From JAXGPF01 sp964463985 (lineage in GTDB: Bacteria > Verrucomicrobiota > Kiritimatiellia > JAAZAB01), in NCBI GenBank assembly GCA_964463985.1, contig CAYXEK010000189.1, positions 1-5,830 of the forward strand: a stretch of DNA of 5,830 bases, in the 5' to 3' direction. Shown one piece after another: positions 1-5,830 of this stretch. The position numbers and the translations under genes were made by a program. The notes under the pieces were generated by a model that was not told where the DNA came from, did not search any database, and was given only the letters and a program-made list of their open reading frames with translations. Position 1 is the first letter of the stretch. Each line of letters opens with the position of its first letter.

Positions 1-71
1 GGGAAGGGGCGGTCTGGGTGGACGCGATCCAGGTCGAGCCGGGGGCGGAACCGACAGATTTCGATCCATGA
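1..71 (+). CDS. C-terminal end of a protein with a carbohydrate-binding-type beta-sandwich (partial)
   Basis: The frame starting at base 3 is open from the window edge to a TGA at 69-71 and gives 22 residues, EGAVWVDAIQVEPGAEPTDF followed by Asp-Pro. The pattern (aliphatic)-W-(V/I)-D-x-(I/V)-Q-(L/V)-E-x-G, followed by a short tail with Thr and an aromatic residue, is the usual last strand of jelly-roll modules of the CBM4/9 or galactose-binding type found at the end of large secreted or modular glycosidases. This frame and the next gene are 32 bp apart on the same strand, so they are probably co-transcribed. The enzyme domain lies outside the window, so the protein's function cannot be named. 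The match rests on one short motif. It is quite characteristic, but the length is too small to fix the family. Confidence 0.7.
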   Translation, partial: EGAVWVDAIQVEPGAEPTDFDP

Positions 72-103
72 CATAGCAGAATGCCGCAGACTCCGGGTCG
101 GCC

Positions 104-589
104 ATGAAAAAACTGCGTATTGAAAATCATGAAATCCGCCTCGATTTCGAGTTCATGATCCAGGGTCTGCTGGTGGCCGCGTTGATTCGCCTGCAATCCG
201 GCGGGTTCATGGAATGCCGCCTGCATCCAGCCGGCGACCGGCGGGTCTTGCTGGACGGGGTTTCCCCGGGGATGCTGCGCCGGCCGGATGCGCTTGCTTA
301 TACCGTGGCCTTTACACGCGGGCAGGGCGCATTGTTTGTCCCCGGTGAAGCGGCATATGCTTACAGCACGCCGGCCGTCGGACAGGGCATGACCATGCGC
401 TGGTTTGGCGGGATCGGGCGGGCCGGCGCTTATATCTGCATTGCCGATCAACCGGAAGACGCGGTGTTTGAATTGATGTACAAGCCGCGCCGTGAATTTC
501 AGGCCGGCATCCGGTGGATTGCCAGCCGTGGCGCCTTGCGCTATCCCCGGCGCTGTTATGATCCATGCAAGATAGTGATTATGGCATGA
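104..589 (+). CDS. Small protein resembling an isolated N-terminal beta-sandwich of a glycoside-hydrolase-like protein
   Basis: A 161-residue protein with no signal peptide or membrane segment. ATG 104 is the only ATG after the in-frame TAG at 74-76, and no clear Shine-Dalgarno precedes it. The start LRIENHEIRLDFEF reads as paired beta strands. Later comes a Leu/Phe-Val-Pro-Gly segment (residues 75-82), then M96-T-M-R-W and G108-AYICIAD, ending in R142-GALRYPRR. This order resembles the N-terminal beta-sandwich of large uncharacterised glycosidase-like proteins of the DUF6259 type, where a methionine/aromatic strand precedes a 'glycine-aliphatic, then Asp' strand. That resemblance is from memory and unproven. 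The expected catalytic barrel is missing. Codon use looks like that of its neighbours until the last dozen codons, which include a rare-looking ATA. The stop overlaps the next start as ATGA. It may be a small partner protein, a remnant, or the first part of a gene split by a frameshift. Confidence 0.68.
   Translation: MKKLRIENHEIRLDFEFMIQGLLVAALIRLQSGGFMECRLHPAGDRRVLLDGVSPGMLRRPDALAYTVAFTRGQGALFVPGEAAYAYSTPAVGQGMTMRWFGGIGRAGAYICIADQPEDAVFELMYKPRREFQAGIRWIASRGALRYPRRCYDPCKIVIMA
586..589 (+). other. ATGA stop/start overlap (translational coupling)
   Basis: The TGA that ends the 161-aa gene (587-589) shares bases with an ATG at 586-588 that begins the 945-aa gene. A 4-bp ATGA overlap is a common arrangement for coupled translation by re-initiation. 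It is the reason for choosing 586 rather than the ATG at 565, seven codons upstream. Neither ATG has a recognisable Shine-Dalgarno, which also fits re-initiation. An in-frame TGA at 559-561 rules out a start further upstream. Confidence 0.6.
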
Positions 590-3423
590 ATAAAATTGCA
601 CGGCCCTGGAAATTTCCCGCTCCGCCGCCGGCGCGCCGGCGGTTTATCAGCGAATTGCGCTCAACGCCGCATGGACCCATATGTTGGGACAGGCAGGCGG
701 CGCGCGCCGGCGAGGTGTCGCTGGCCGGCGGAGTGGGTTTGGATATCCGGATGGATGATCCCGCCGGGCTGCTGGAGAGCGCCTGCCGCGATTTTTACGG
801 TTTCCTGGACGCCGCCGGCATATCTTCCGGCGGCGGTTACCCTCTGCACATACTGCAGGATCAGCGCTTGCCGCCGGAAAGCTTCCACATCCGCGCGGAC
901 CCCGCGGGATGCAACGTGGCTTGCGCCGGCATCGAGGCGGCGCGGCGGGCCCTGACCAGGCTGGAATACATGATCCGGATGACCGGCGGCCCTTTGCTGC
1001 CGGCCGGCAGCGTACTGCTGCGGCCGCAGGTCCGGGATCGCATCCGTTGGGCGTGTTTCGGACAGCATGCCGGCGCATACCCGGAAGGATACCTGATCCG
1101 CCTGGCGCGCGACGGCGCCAATGGGTTGGTTTTGCCGGCTTCGTTCCGGGATTTGTGCCGGACCGCGGCCGTGCCGGAATGGGGACGGGATGCGGATGAG
1201 CTGCTTGCCCGGCTGAACCGGCTGGTCCGCCGCTGCCGTAAGTACGGCATCCGGCTGTTCCTGTACGTCAACGAGCCGCGCGCCTTCGACGCGGACGATC
1301 CGGTGCTGGCGGCCCACCCGGAACTGGCCGGCAAGCGGGTCGGCCGGACGGTTTTCTTCTGCACCGGCGGCGCCGTGGGGCGCGCCTATCTGCGTGAAGC
1401 CGTGCGCTTTCTATTTGAAAATATTCCCGGTCTGGGCGGCCTGATTGACATCACGGTGGGCGAACGGCCGACGCATTGCCATTCCAGCGGGTTGGAATTC
1501 AACAATTGCCCGCGTTGCGCCGGGCGGCCGCCCGCCTTGGTGCTGGCGGAAATGCTGGAAATCATGGAAAAATCCATGCGCGCGGTTGCGCCGCAGGCGT
1601 TGATGATATCCTGGCCCTACACGCAGTATGCGCTCTGGGGGATTGACCGCTCCGCCGCCTCGGCCGGCCGCATGCCGCCGGGAACGGCGGTCATGTATAA
1701 TTTCGAATCCGTCGGCCGCGCCCGGCAACTGGGCCAATGGCGGTATGCCGATGATTACTGGCTGTCCTATGCCGGTCCGTCGGATTTTTTCAAAAGCTGC
1801 GCCGCCAATGCCGTGCGGCATGGCAGCCGGATATTCGCCAAGTTGACCGTGGCGGTATCGCACGAGGTTGGCACGGCCGTCTGCGTGCCGGCGCCGGGGA
1901 TTCTATATGACAAGTACCGCGCCCTGCATAAACTGCATGTCAGCGGCGCGTTGGAAACATGGGATTTCGGCAGTTATCCGTCGCTCATGACCCAGGCGGC
2001 GGGGTTGCTTTCCTTCCAGCCTCTGCCGCCGTCGAAATCGGCGTTTCTGGCGATGCTGGCGCGCTTGCGCTGGGGAACGCGCCGGGCCCCGGCGGTCATC
2101 CGCGCCTGGCGCCATTTTGATAGAGGATATCGCAATGTGCCTTTGAATATCCTGTTCAGCTATTACGGCCCCCTGCACAACAGTCCGGTCTGGCCGCTCT
2201 ACCTGCGGCCGCGCGATGCGGCGCTCGCGCCCAAATGGATGTTTGGCTGGCCGGCGGTTGACGGCGACCGCATCGGTGAATGCATAGCTTATGCCCACAC
2301 GCTGGACGAGACGATTACCCTCTGCCGGCGCCTGGTTTTGCACTGGCGGAAAGGTGTTGCCATCTTGCGCGGCCTGGAAAAAAATGGCTGTGCCAATGCC
2401 GAACAGGCCGGTGAAATACGCGCGGCGCGCGCGCTGGGCATCCAATTCGAAAGCGCGCTGAACGTGCTCTGCTTTTACCGCTTGCGCGAACAATTATGGC
2501 GGGCGCCGGCCGGGCGGCAGCCGGCGCTGCTCGGGGCAATGCGCGCGCTGGTGCGCCGTGAAATTTTGCTCGACCGGGAATTGCTGCCCCTGGCCGAAGC
2601 CGATGCGCACCTGGGATTCCGCCAGGATGCCGGCGGACATCTGTATTTCCCCGCGGCCATCCGCTGGCGGATCAATTGGCTGCGCCGGAGGCTGGCGGGA
2701 GAGTTCCGCCTGGTCGCCGCGCGGATCCGCGCGGGCAAGCCGCTGTTTCCGGAATATACCGGCGCCCGCCCGGCCGGCCGGCATTACGCCTGCCGGCGCA
2801 CCGTCCGCGCCGCCGGCGCCCGTCGCGCGGTTGATGGCTGGAAAAGTTGCCCGGCGGAATCCTGCTGGTATGCCGGGTTCCGGTATGCCTGCGCCACGGA
2901 AATAAGCAAGGAACCGGCGCCGGCGGGGTATGGCGCGGCATGGCAGGCGGCCCGGGATGGACAGGCGCTTGAAATCAAGGTATCTTGCGGTTTGCCTGCC
3001 GGAGCAAATCCGCCGGCGGCCGGCAAAGATTGCGCCCGGCTGGAACCCTTGTTGAACGACCTGGTCCTGGTTTATATCGAACCGCGGCGGCTCTGGCCGC
3101 CCTTGCAGTTCATGGTGAACGCGTGCGGCGCCAGGTATTTTGTCAAGCCGGGCGTTTTGCAGGGGCTGGTTTATCGCTGGCAGGCGCAGGCGCGGCGCGC
3201 GGAGCATGCCTGGACGGCGGTTTTAAGCATTCCCTTGCGCGAATTGGGGCTGGCTCGCGGGCATAAATGGCCGCTGCGCGTCAATATCGGACGCCAGATG
3301 CCTGATCCTGCCGGGCGCAGCGGCTTCCATTACTTTTGGTGGCATGCGCCGCATCCGTGGCCGTCGCGGCTGGTGTGGAATACTTTCAATCCCGCCGACA
3401 TGGGATGGATGATTTTTGAATAG
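586..3423 (+). CDS. Large GH20-like modular protein: alpha/beta N-domain, TIM-like barrel, helical domain, C-terminal CBM9-like domain
   Basis: 945 residues from ATG 586 (952 if ATG 565 is used), with no signal peptide. Residues about 35-155 look like the small alpha/beta domain preceding GH20-type barrels: YPLHIL (from 85), E98-SFHIRAD, a long helix, then a 'GPLLPAG' segment and D151-RIRW. Residues about 155-480 read as TIM-barrel strands: Y169-LIRLARDGANGLVLP, G221-IRLFLYVNEP, D288-ITVGE and W459-DFGSYPS. Residues about 490-735 are mostly helical, with Y526-YGP..W536 and D673-AHLGFRQDAGG, patterns I associate with uncharacterised GH20-like proteins of environmental bacteria. From V749-DGW to about 930 is a divergent CBM9-like module (W876-TAVLSIPL strand, then an Asn-Ile-x-Arg strand). 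GH20 enzymes remove terminal N-acetylhexosamines, but here the canonical Asp-Glu is replaced by G292-E293, followed by H297, C298, H299 and C308-PRC. The activity is therefore open. The lack of a leader suggests a cytoplasmic protein. Confidence 0.85.
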   Translation: MNKIARPWKFPAPPPARRRFISELRSTPHGPICWDRQAARAGEVSLAGGVGLDIRMDDPAGLLESACRDFYGFLDAAGISSGGGYPLHILQDQRLPPESFHIRADPAGCNVACAGIEAARRALTRLEYMIRMTGGPLLPAGSVLLRPQVRDRIRWACFGQHAGAYPEGYLIRLARDGANGLVLPASFRDLCRTAAVPEWGRDADELLARLNRLVRRCRKYGIRLFLYVNEPRAFDADDPVLAAHPELAGKRVGRTVFFCTGGAVGRAYLREAVRFLFENIPGLGGLIDITVGERPTHCHSSGLEFNNCPRCAGRPPALVLAEMLEIMEKSMRAVAPQALMISWPYTQYALWGIDRSAASAGRMPPGTAVMYNFESVGRARQLGQWRYADDYWLSYAGPSDFFKSCAANAVRHGSRIFAKLTVAVSHEVGTAVCVPAPGILYDKYRALHKLHVSGALETWDFGSYPSLMTQAAGLLSFQPLPPSKSAFLAMLARLRWGTRRAPAVIRAWRHFDRGYRNVPLNILFSYYGPLHNSPVWPLYLRPRDAALAPKWMFGWPAVDGDRIGECIAYAHTLDETITLCRRLVLHWRKGVAILRGLEKNGCANAEQAGEIRAARALGIQFESALNVLCFYRLREQLWRAPAGRQPALLGAMRALVRREILLDRELLPLAEADAHLGFRQDAGGHLYFPAAIRWRINWLRRRLAGEFRLVAARIRAGKPLFPEYTGARPAGRHYACRRTVRAAGARRAVDGWKSCPAESCWYAGFRYACATEISKEPAPAGYGAAWQAARDGQALEIKVSCGLPAGANPPAAGKDCARLEPLLNDLVLVYIEPRRLWPPLQFMVNACGARYFVKPGVLQGLVYRWQAQARRAEHAWTAVLSIPLRELGLARGHKWPLRVNIGRQMPDPAGRSGFHYFWWHAPHPWPSRLVWNTFNPADMGWMIFE

Positions 3424-3445
3424 CGGCAGATGATGAAATCATGAT

Positions 3446-3453
3446 GAAGGGAA
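3446..3453 (+). promoter_or_regulatory. Probable ribosome binding site (GAAGGGAA) for the gene starting at 3458
   Basis: The purine-rich GAAGGGAA ends four bases before ATG 3458 and is the best Shine-Dalgarno-like stretch in the window. ATG 3458 is also the only ATG in its frame after the TGA at 3434-3436. The four other ATGs in this gap (3430, 3433, 3441 and 3444) are in other frames. The site therefore supports 3458 as the start. Confidence 0.55.
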
Positions 3454-3457
3454 CGCA

Positions 3458-5830
3458 ATGAAACTGAAAATCGGCGGTGCGGCTGGAATTTATCTGGGAG
3501 TGGCGGTGTTGTGCGGAACGATGGGCGCAACGGGGGCGGAGCCGGAATTGCCCCCGCCGCCGGAATTGTCCGTGCCAGCCTGCGCCCGGCCGCCCGTGCT
3601 GGACGGCGCGCTGGATGACGACTGCTGGGCCGCCGCCGGCACGATTGACCGGATGCAGGTTTACGGCAGGAAGGAAACCAGCGAGGCCGTGAAATTCAAA
3701 ATCGCCTGCGACAATCAATGGCTGTATATCGCCGTGCAAATCGCGCACCCGTCGCCCGAACGCATCCGGCCCAAAATTCTCCAGCGCGACGGCAGCGTCC
3801 AGCAGGATGATTCAATCGAAATATTTGTTGATCCCGGCACGGAAGGGCGCTTGTATTACCACTACCTGTTGAATTCCGCCAATGTCCGCGCCGAACAGCG
3901 CAAAACGCGCAATGCCGCCGGCAACTACGAAACGGAGCGCCAGTGGGACATGCCCTGGCGTTCCGCGGCCCGCGTCACGCCCGCCGGCTGGCAGGCGGAA
4001 ATCGCCCTGCCGCTGAGCGTCCTGGCGGCGCATGGCGGCTTGGAAAACCTGCGTTTCAACCTCTGCGTCAACACCGTCATTCCGGTGATTGACCCGATGG
4101 GCGAACTGGCGTACTACGATCGGGCCGCATTCAGCTGGACTGCGCTTTTCCAGCAATTTCACGAGCCGTTCCGGTTCGGTTATTTGCGCGGAATGGCAAA
4201 CCTGACTCCCGGCGCGCCTTTTCTGGCCGGCATGCGCAATGCCGCCGTCGGCAATTATTGCCAGACCAATGGCCAGTACGGTTATCCCGTCAAAAGCGAA
4301 GTGCTGGCCTGGACGCCGGCGGCAGGGGAAGTGGAACTCAAGGTGATTGACCGCCCCCTGAGCGGGGCGCCGGCCCAGGCTGTCCGCCGGCTGGAACTGA
4401 AAGGGCCGGTTGTGCGCGCCGTGGAAATTTTTGTTCCGGTTGCCAGCCTGGCGAGCCGGACGGCGGAGTTGCATTTGATTGACGTCCATACCGGCGAGAT
4501 ATTGCAGATGGAATATCTGACGGATACCGCGCACCTTTCTTTGCTTTCGCAGGTTTACACTGACCGGTCGTATTATACCATTGAAAAATCCGCCAGGGTG
4601 CGGGGCGCAGTGGCCCTGCCCGAGGAGGCCAGGCAGGGACTGGCCGCGGCAGTGCGGGATGCCGCGGGAAAGATTCTCGGCCGCTCGGATAAAATGGCGC
4701 CGCACCCGGAAGTGTCCATCAGCCTGGAAGAAATCCCGCCGGGAACGCACAAGCTTGAGTTTGTCCTGCTGGAAGGCGGCGTCGCGCCGTTAATCAGCAG
4801 CGAATTCGAGTTGATCAAACGCGCCCCCAAGCCGGGGTGCGAATTTAAAATTGACCGCTTCAACGGCGTGCTCATGCGCGATGGGGCGCCGTATTGCCCG
4901 TACGGCATGATTCTTTACGGGATCAGGCCCGATAATCCGGCGCCATTTGCACTGATGGCGGATACCGGGTTTGATTCCGTTACCCGGTGGATGCGCGCGG
5001 ATCCGGCGCAGGCGCTGGATTACCATAACGTCGCCTCCAAATACGGTTTGCTGGTGGCGGAAAGCCCCGACCGCTTTGCCGCCAACAGCCTGACGCATCT
5101 CAAGGGACGCGATGATTTCACCGCGTTGTTTCTGGAGCAGACAAACAACATCGCCCGGGGCCTGCTCAATGTGCGCGACAGCACGAACCTGCTGGCCTAC
5201 AGCGGCCTGGATGAACCGGGGCAAAAGCAGATTGCCGGCGGCCGGGTTTTGCAGCGCATGTTGCGCGAGATAGACGGGTACCGGCATGTCTGGGTCGTGT
5301 ACGGCTCCGATATCAGCCGGTATCCGCCGGAAATGACGGATTGGGCGGATATCATCGGCATAGATCCATATTGGACGCCGGCCGGCGACAGCATCCGCGG
5401 TCTGCGCGGAACAATCAACTGGGTGTCCAAGTGCACCTGGGCGGCGGCCCGCCGCGCCCGCGCGGAGGGCAAGCCCCTGTTTGTCACGCCCATGGCGGAA
5501 TTGTACAGCGGTGTGCGTAAGCGCGTCCTGCTGCCCCGTGAATTATACTGCCAGGCTTACCTGGCCATCATTCACGGCGCCAAGGGATTTCAATATTTTC
5601 GCTGGCCCCTGTATCATCAGATGTCGCTGGACGCCCACCGGGTTCTGGCGGAGCAATTCAAGGAACTTGGCCCGATTGCCGTGGCGCCGGATATACCCCA
5701 GGAAATCGAATACACGCCGGGCGTATTCGATCCGGCCAATGACCAATTTCCCGACGTCCAGGTTGCCTTGCGCCGCCGGCCGGGCGGAGGCGCGGTTTTG
5801 CTGGCGGCCAATACCCGCCATTATCCGGTG
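3458..5830 (+). CDS. Exported CBM9-like / Ig-like / TIM-barrel glycosidase-like protein (C-terminus beyond window)
   Basis: An uninterrupted frame of 791 codons reaches the last base with no stop, so the gene is partial. Residues 1-27 form a signal peptide: MKLK, a hydrophobic core to about residue 22, and likely cleavage at ATGA27|E28. A short Pro run (32-35) follows. Residues about 43-245 fit a CBM9-like module: 'PVLDGALDDDCW' with W57, D117-DSIEIFVDP, 'GWQAEIALPLS', and 'NLRFNLCVN'. Two beta-sandwich, Ig-like regions follow (about 250-370 and 375-455). From about C461-EFKIDRFNGVL a TIM barrel runs to about 725: G-M-I-L-Y first strand, L-L-A-Y-S-G-L-D585-E586-P587 at strand 4, D631-IIGIDPYW at strand 6, FVTPMAE681 at strand 7, and H706-GAKGFQYFRW at strand 8. 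By analogy with clan GH-A, E586 is a candidate acid/base and E681 a possible nucleophile. These assignments are inference. Another beta domain begins at the edge. It is probably periplasmic or secreted and acts on glycans; the substrate is unknown. Confidence 0.9.
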   Translation, partial: MKLKIGGAAGIYLGVAVLCGTMGATGAEPELPPPPELSVPACARPPVLDGALDDDCWAAAGTIDRMQVYGRKETSEAVKFKIACDNQWLYIAVQIAHPSPERIRPKILQRDGSVQQDDSIEIFVDPGTEGRLYYHYLLNSANVRAEQRKTRNAAGNYETERQWDMPWRSAARVTPAGWQAEIALPLSVLAAHGGLENLRFNLCVNTVIPVIDPMGELAYYDRAAFSWTALFQQFHEPFRFGYLRGMANLTPGAPFLAGMRNAAVGNYCQTNGQYGYPVKSEVLAWTPAAGEVELKVIDRPLSGAPAQAVRRLELKGPVVRAVEIFVPVASLASRTAELHLIDVHTGEILQMEYLTDTAHLSLLSQVYTDRSYYTIEKSARVRGAVALPEEARQGLAAAVRDAAGKILGRSDKMAPHPEVSISLEEIPPGTHKLEFVLLEGGVAPLISSEFELIKRAPKPGCEFKIDRFNGVLMRDGAPYCPYGMILYGIRPDNPAPFALMADTGFDSVTRWMRADPAQALDYHNVASKYGLLVAESPDRFAANSLTHLKGRDDFTALFLEQTNNIARGLLNVRDSTNLLAYSGLDEPGQKQIAGGRVLQRMLREIDGYRHVWVVYGSDISRYPPEMTDWADIIGIDPYWTPAGDSIRGLRGTINWVSKCTWAAARRARAEGKPLFVTPMAELYSGVRKRVLLPRELYCQAYLAIIHGAKGFQYFRWPLYHQMSLDAHRVLAEQFKELGPIAVAPDIPQEIEYTPGVFDPANDQFPDVQVALRRRPGGGAVLLAANTRHYPV
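5705..5731 (+). repeat. Perfect 9-bp inverted repeat inside the coding region
   Basis: ATCGAATAC (5705-5713) and GTATTCGAT (5723-5731) are exact reverse complements around a 9-base GC-rich spacer. The repeat lies within the 3458 gene, just after the TIM barrel, where the protein reads EIEYTPGVFDP. The symmetry is directly visible. Any role as an RNA hairpin or protein-binding site is unproven, and in-frame coding sequence can give such symmetry by chance. Confidence 0.5.

Noticed and set aside
562..589. Programmed -1 ribosomal frameshift site
   Set aside because: No X-XXY-YYZ slippery heptamer or clear downstream pseudoknot is visible in the overlap, so a programmed shift is not supported even though the frames are offset by -1.
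661..1317. Overlapping open frames of 143-218 codons on the minus strand
   Set aside because: Several minus frames are open together over the GH20-like N-terminal coding region. This reflects high GC and few stop codons, not genes.
2494..3207. 237-codon open frame on the minus strand
   Set aside because: It is antisense to the helical and CBM9-like part of the 945-aa gene, with a Pro/Arg-rich composition and no motif.
3430..3442. Small inverted repeat ATGAT-GAA-ATCAT between genes 3 and 4, possible terminator
   Set aside because: The stem is only five mostly A-T base pairs, with a three-base loop and no T-run. It is too weak for an intrinsic terminator.
3458..3538. Lipoprotein signal (Cys19 of gene 4)
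   Set aside because: The residues before the Cys are A-V-L. A lipobox needs a small residue (Gly, Ala or Ser) just before Cys, so ordinary signal peptidase I cleavage near Ala27 is more likely.
3812..4750. 312-codon open frame on the minus strand
   Set aside because: It lies entirely antisense to the CBM9/Ig-like part of the exported protein, whose motifs are clear on the plus strand. The minus translation shows no recognisable domain and is rich in Arg, Gly and His, as expected for a GC-rich shadow frame.
4790..5287. 165-codon open frame on the minus strand
   Set aside because: It is antisense to the TIM-barrel coding region and has no recognisable domain or plausible upstream signals.

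Overview
The window is a compact, fully co-directional (+ strand) piece of a GC-rich bacterial genome. It carries four genes, two complete and two cut by the window edges. Spacing is tight throughout: 32 bp between genes 1 and 2, a 4-bp ATGA overlap between genes 2 and 3, and 34 bp between genes 3 and 4. This suggests one operon. No RNA gene, mobile element, CRISPR array, promoter or convincing terminator was seen. The style is large modular glycoside-hydrolase-like proteins with CBM9-like sugar-binding modules, GH20-like N-terminal domains and few recognisable enzyme names. It is reminiscent of carbohydrate-degrading bacteria of the Verrucomicrobiota/Lentisphaerota/Kiritimatiellota (PVC) type. 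That placement is an impression from gene style, not a demonstrated one.

Layout. (1) Positions 1-71 hold the last 22 codons of a protein ending in a typical carbohydrate-binding beta-sandwich strand. (2) Positions 104-589 encode a 161-aa protein that looks like the isolated N-terminal beta-sandwich of a larger glycoside-hydrolase-type protein, without its barrel. (3) Positions 586-3423 encode a 945-aa modular protein. It has a GH20-type N-terminal alpha/beta domain, a TIM-barrel-like domain, a helical domain and a C-terminal divergent CBM9-like domain, with no signal peptide. (4) Positions 3458 to beyond 5830 encode a protein of at least 791 aa. It has a signal peptide, a CBM9-like domain, two Ig-like beta-sandwich regions and a TIM barrel with an Asp-Glu-Pro motif. 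It is still open at the window edge.

Together the genes look like part of a locus for recognising and cleaving a complex glycan or glycoconjugate. Only gene 4 shows an export signal. The others would act in the cytoplasm unless exported in another way. The substrate cannot be read from the sequence. The most interesting points are the 945-aa protein, which has a GH20-like layout but lacks the canonical Asp-Glu pair and has a Cys/His cluster at that place, and the possible broken or split nature of the small gene in front of it.
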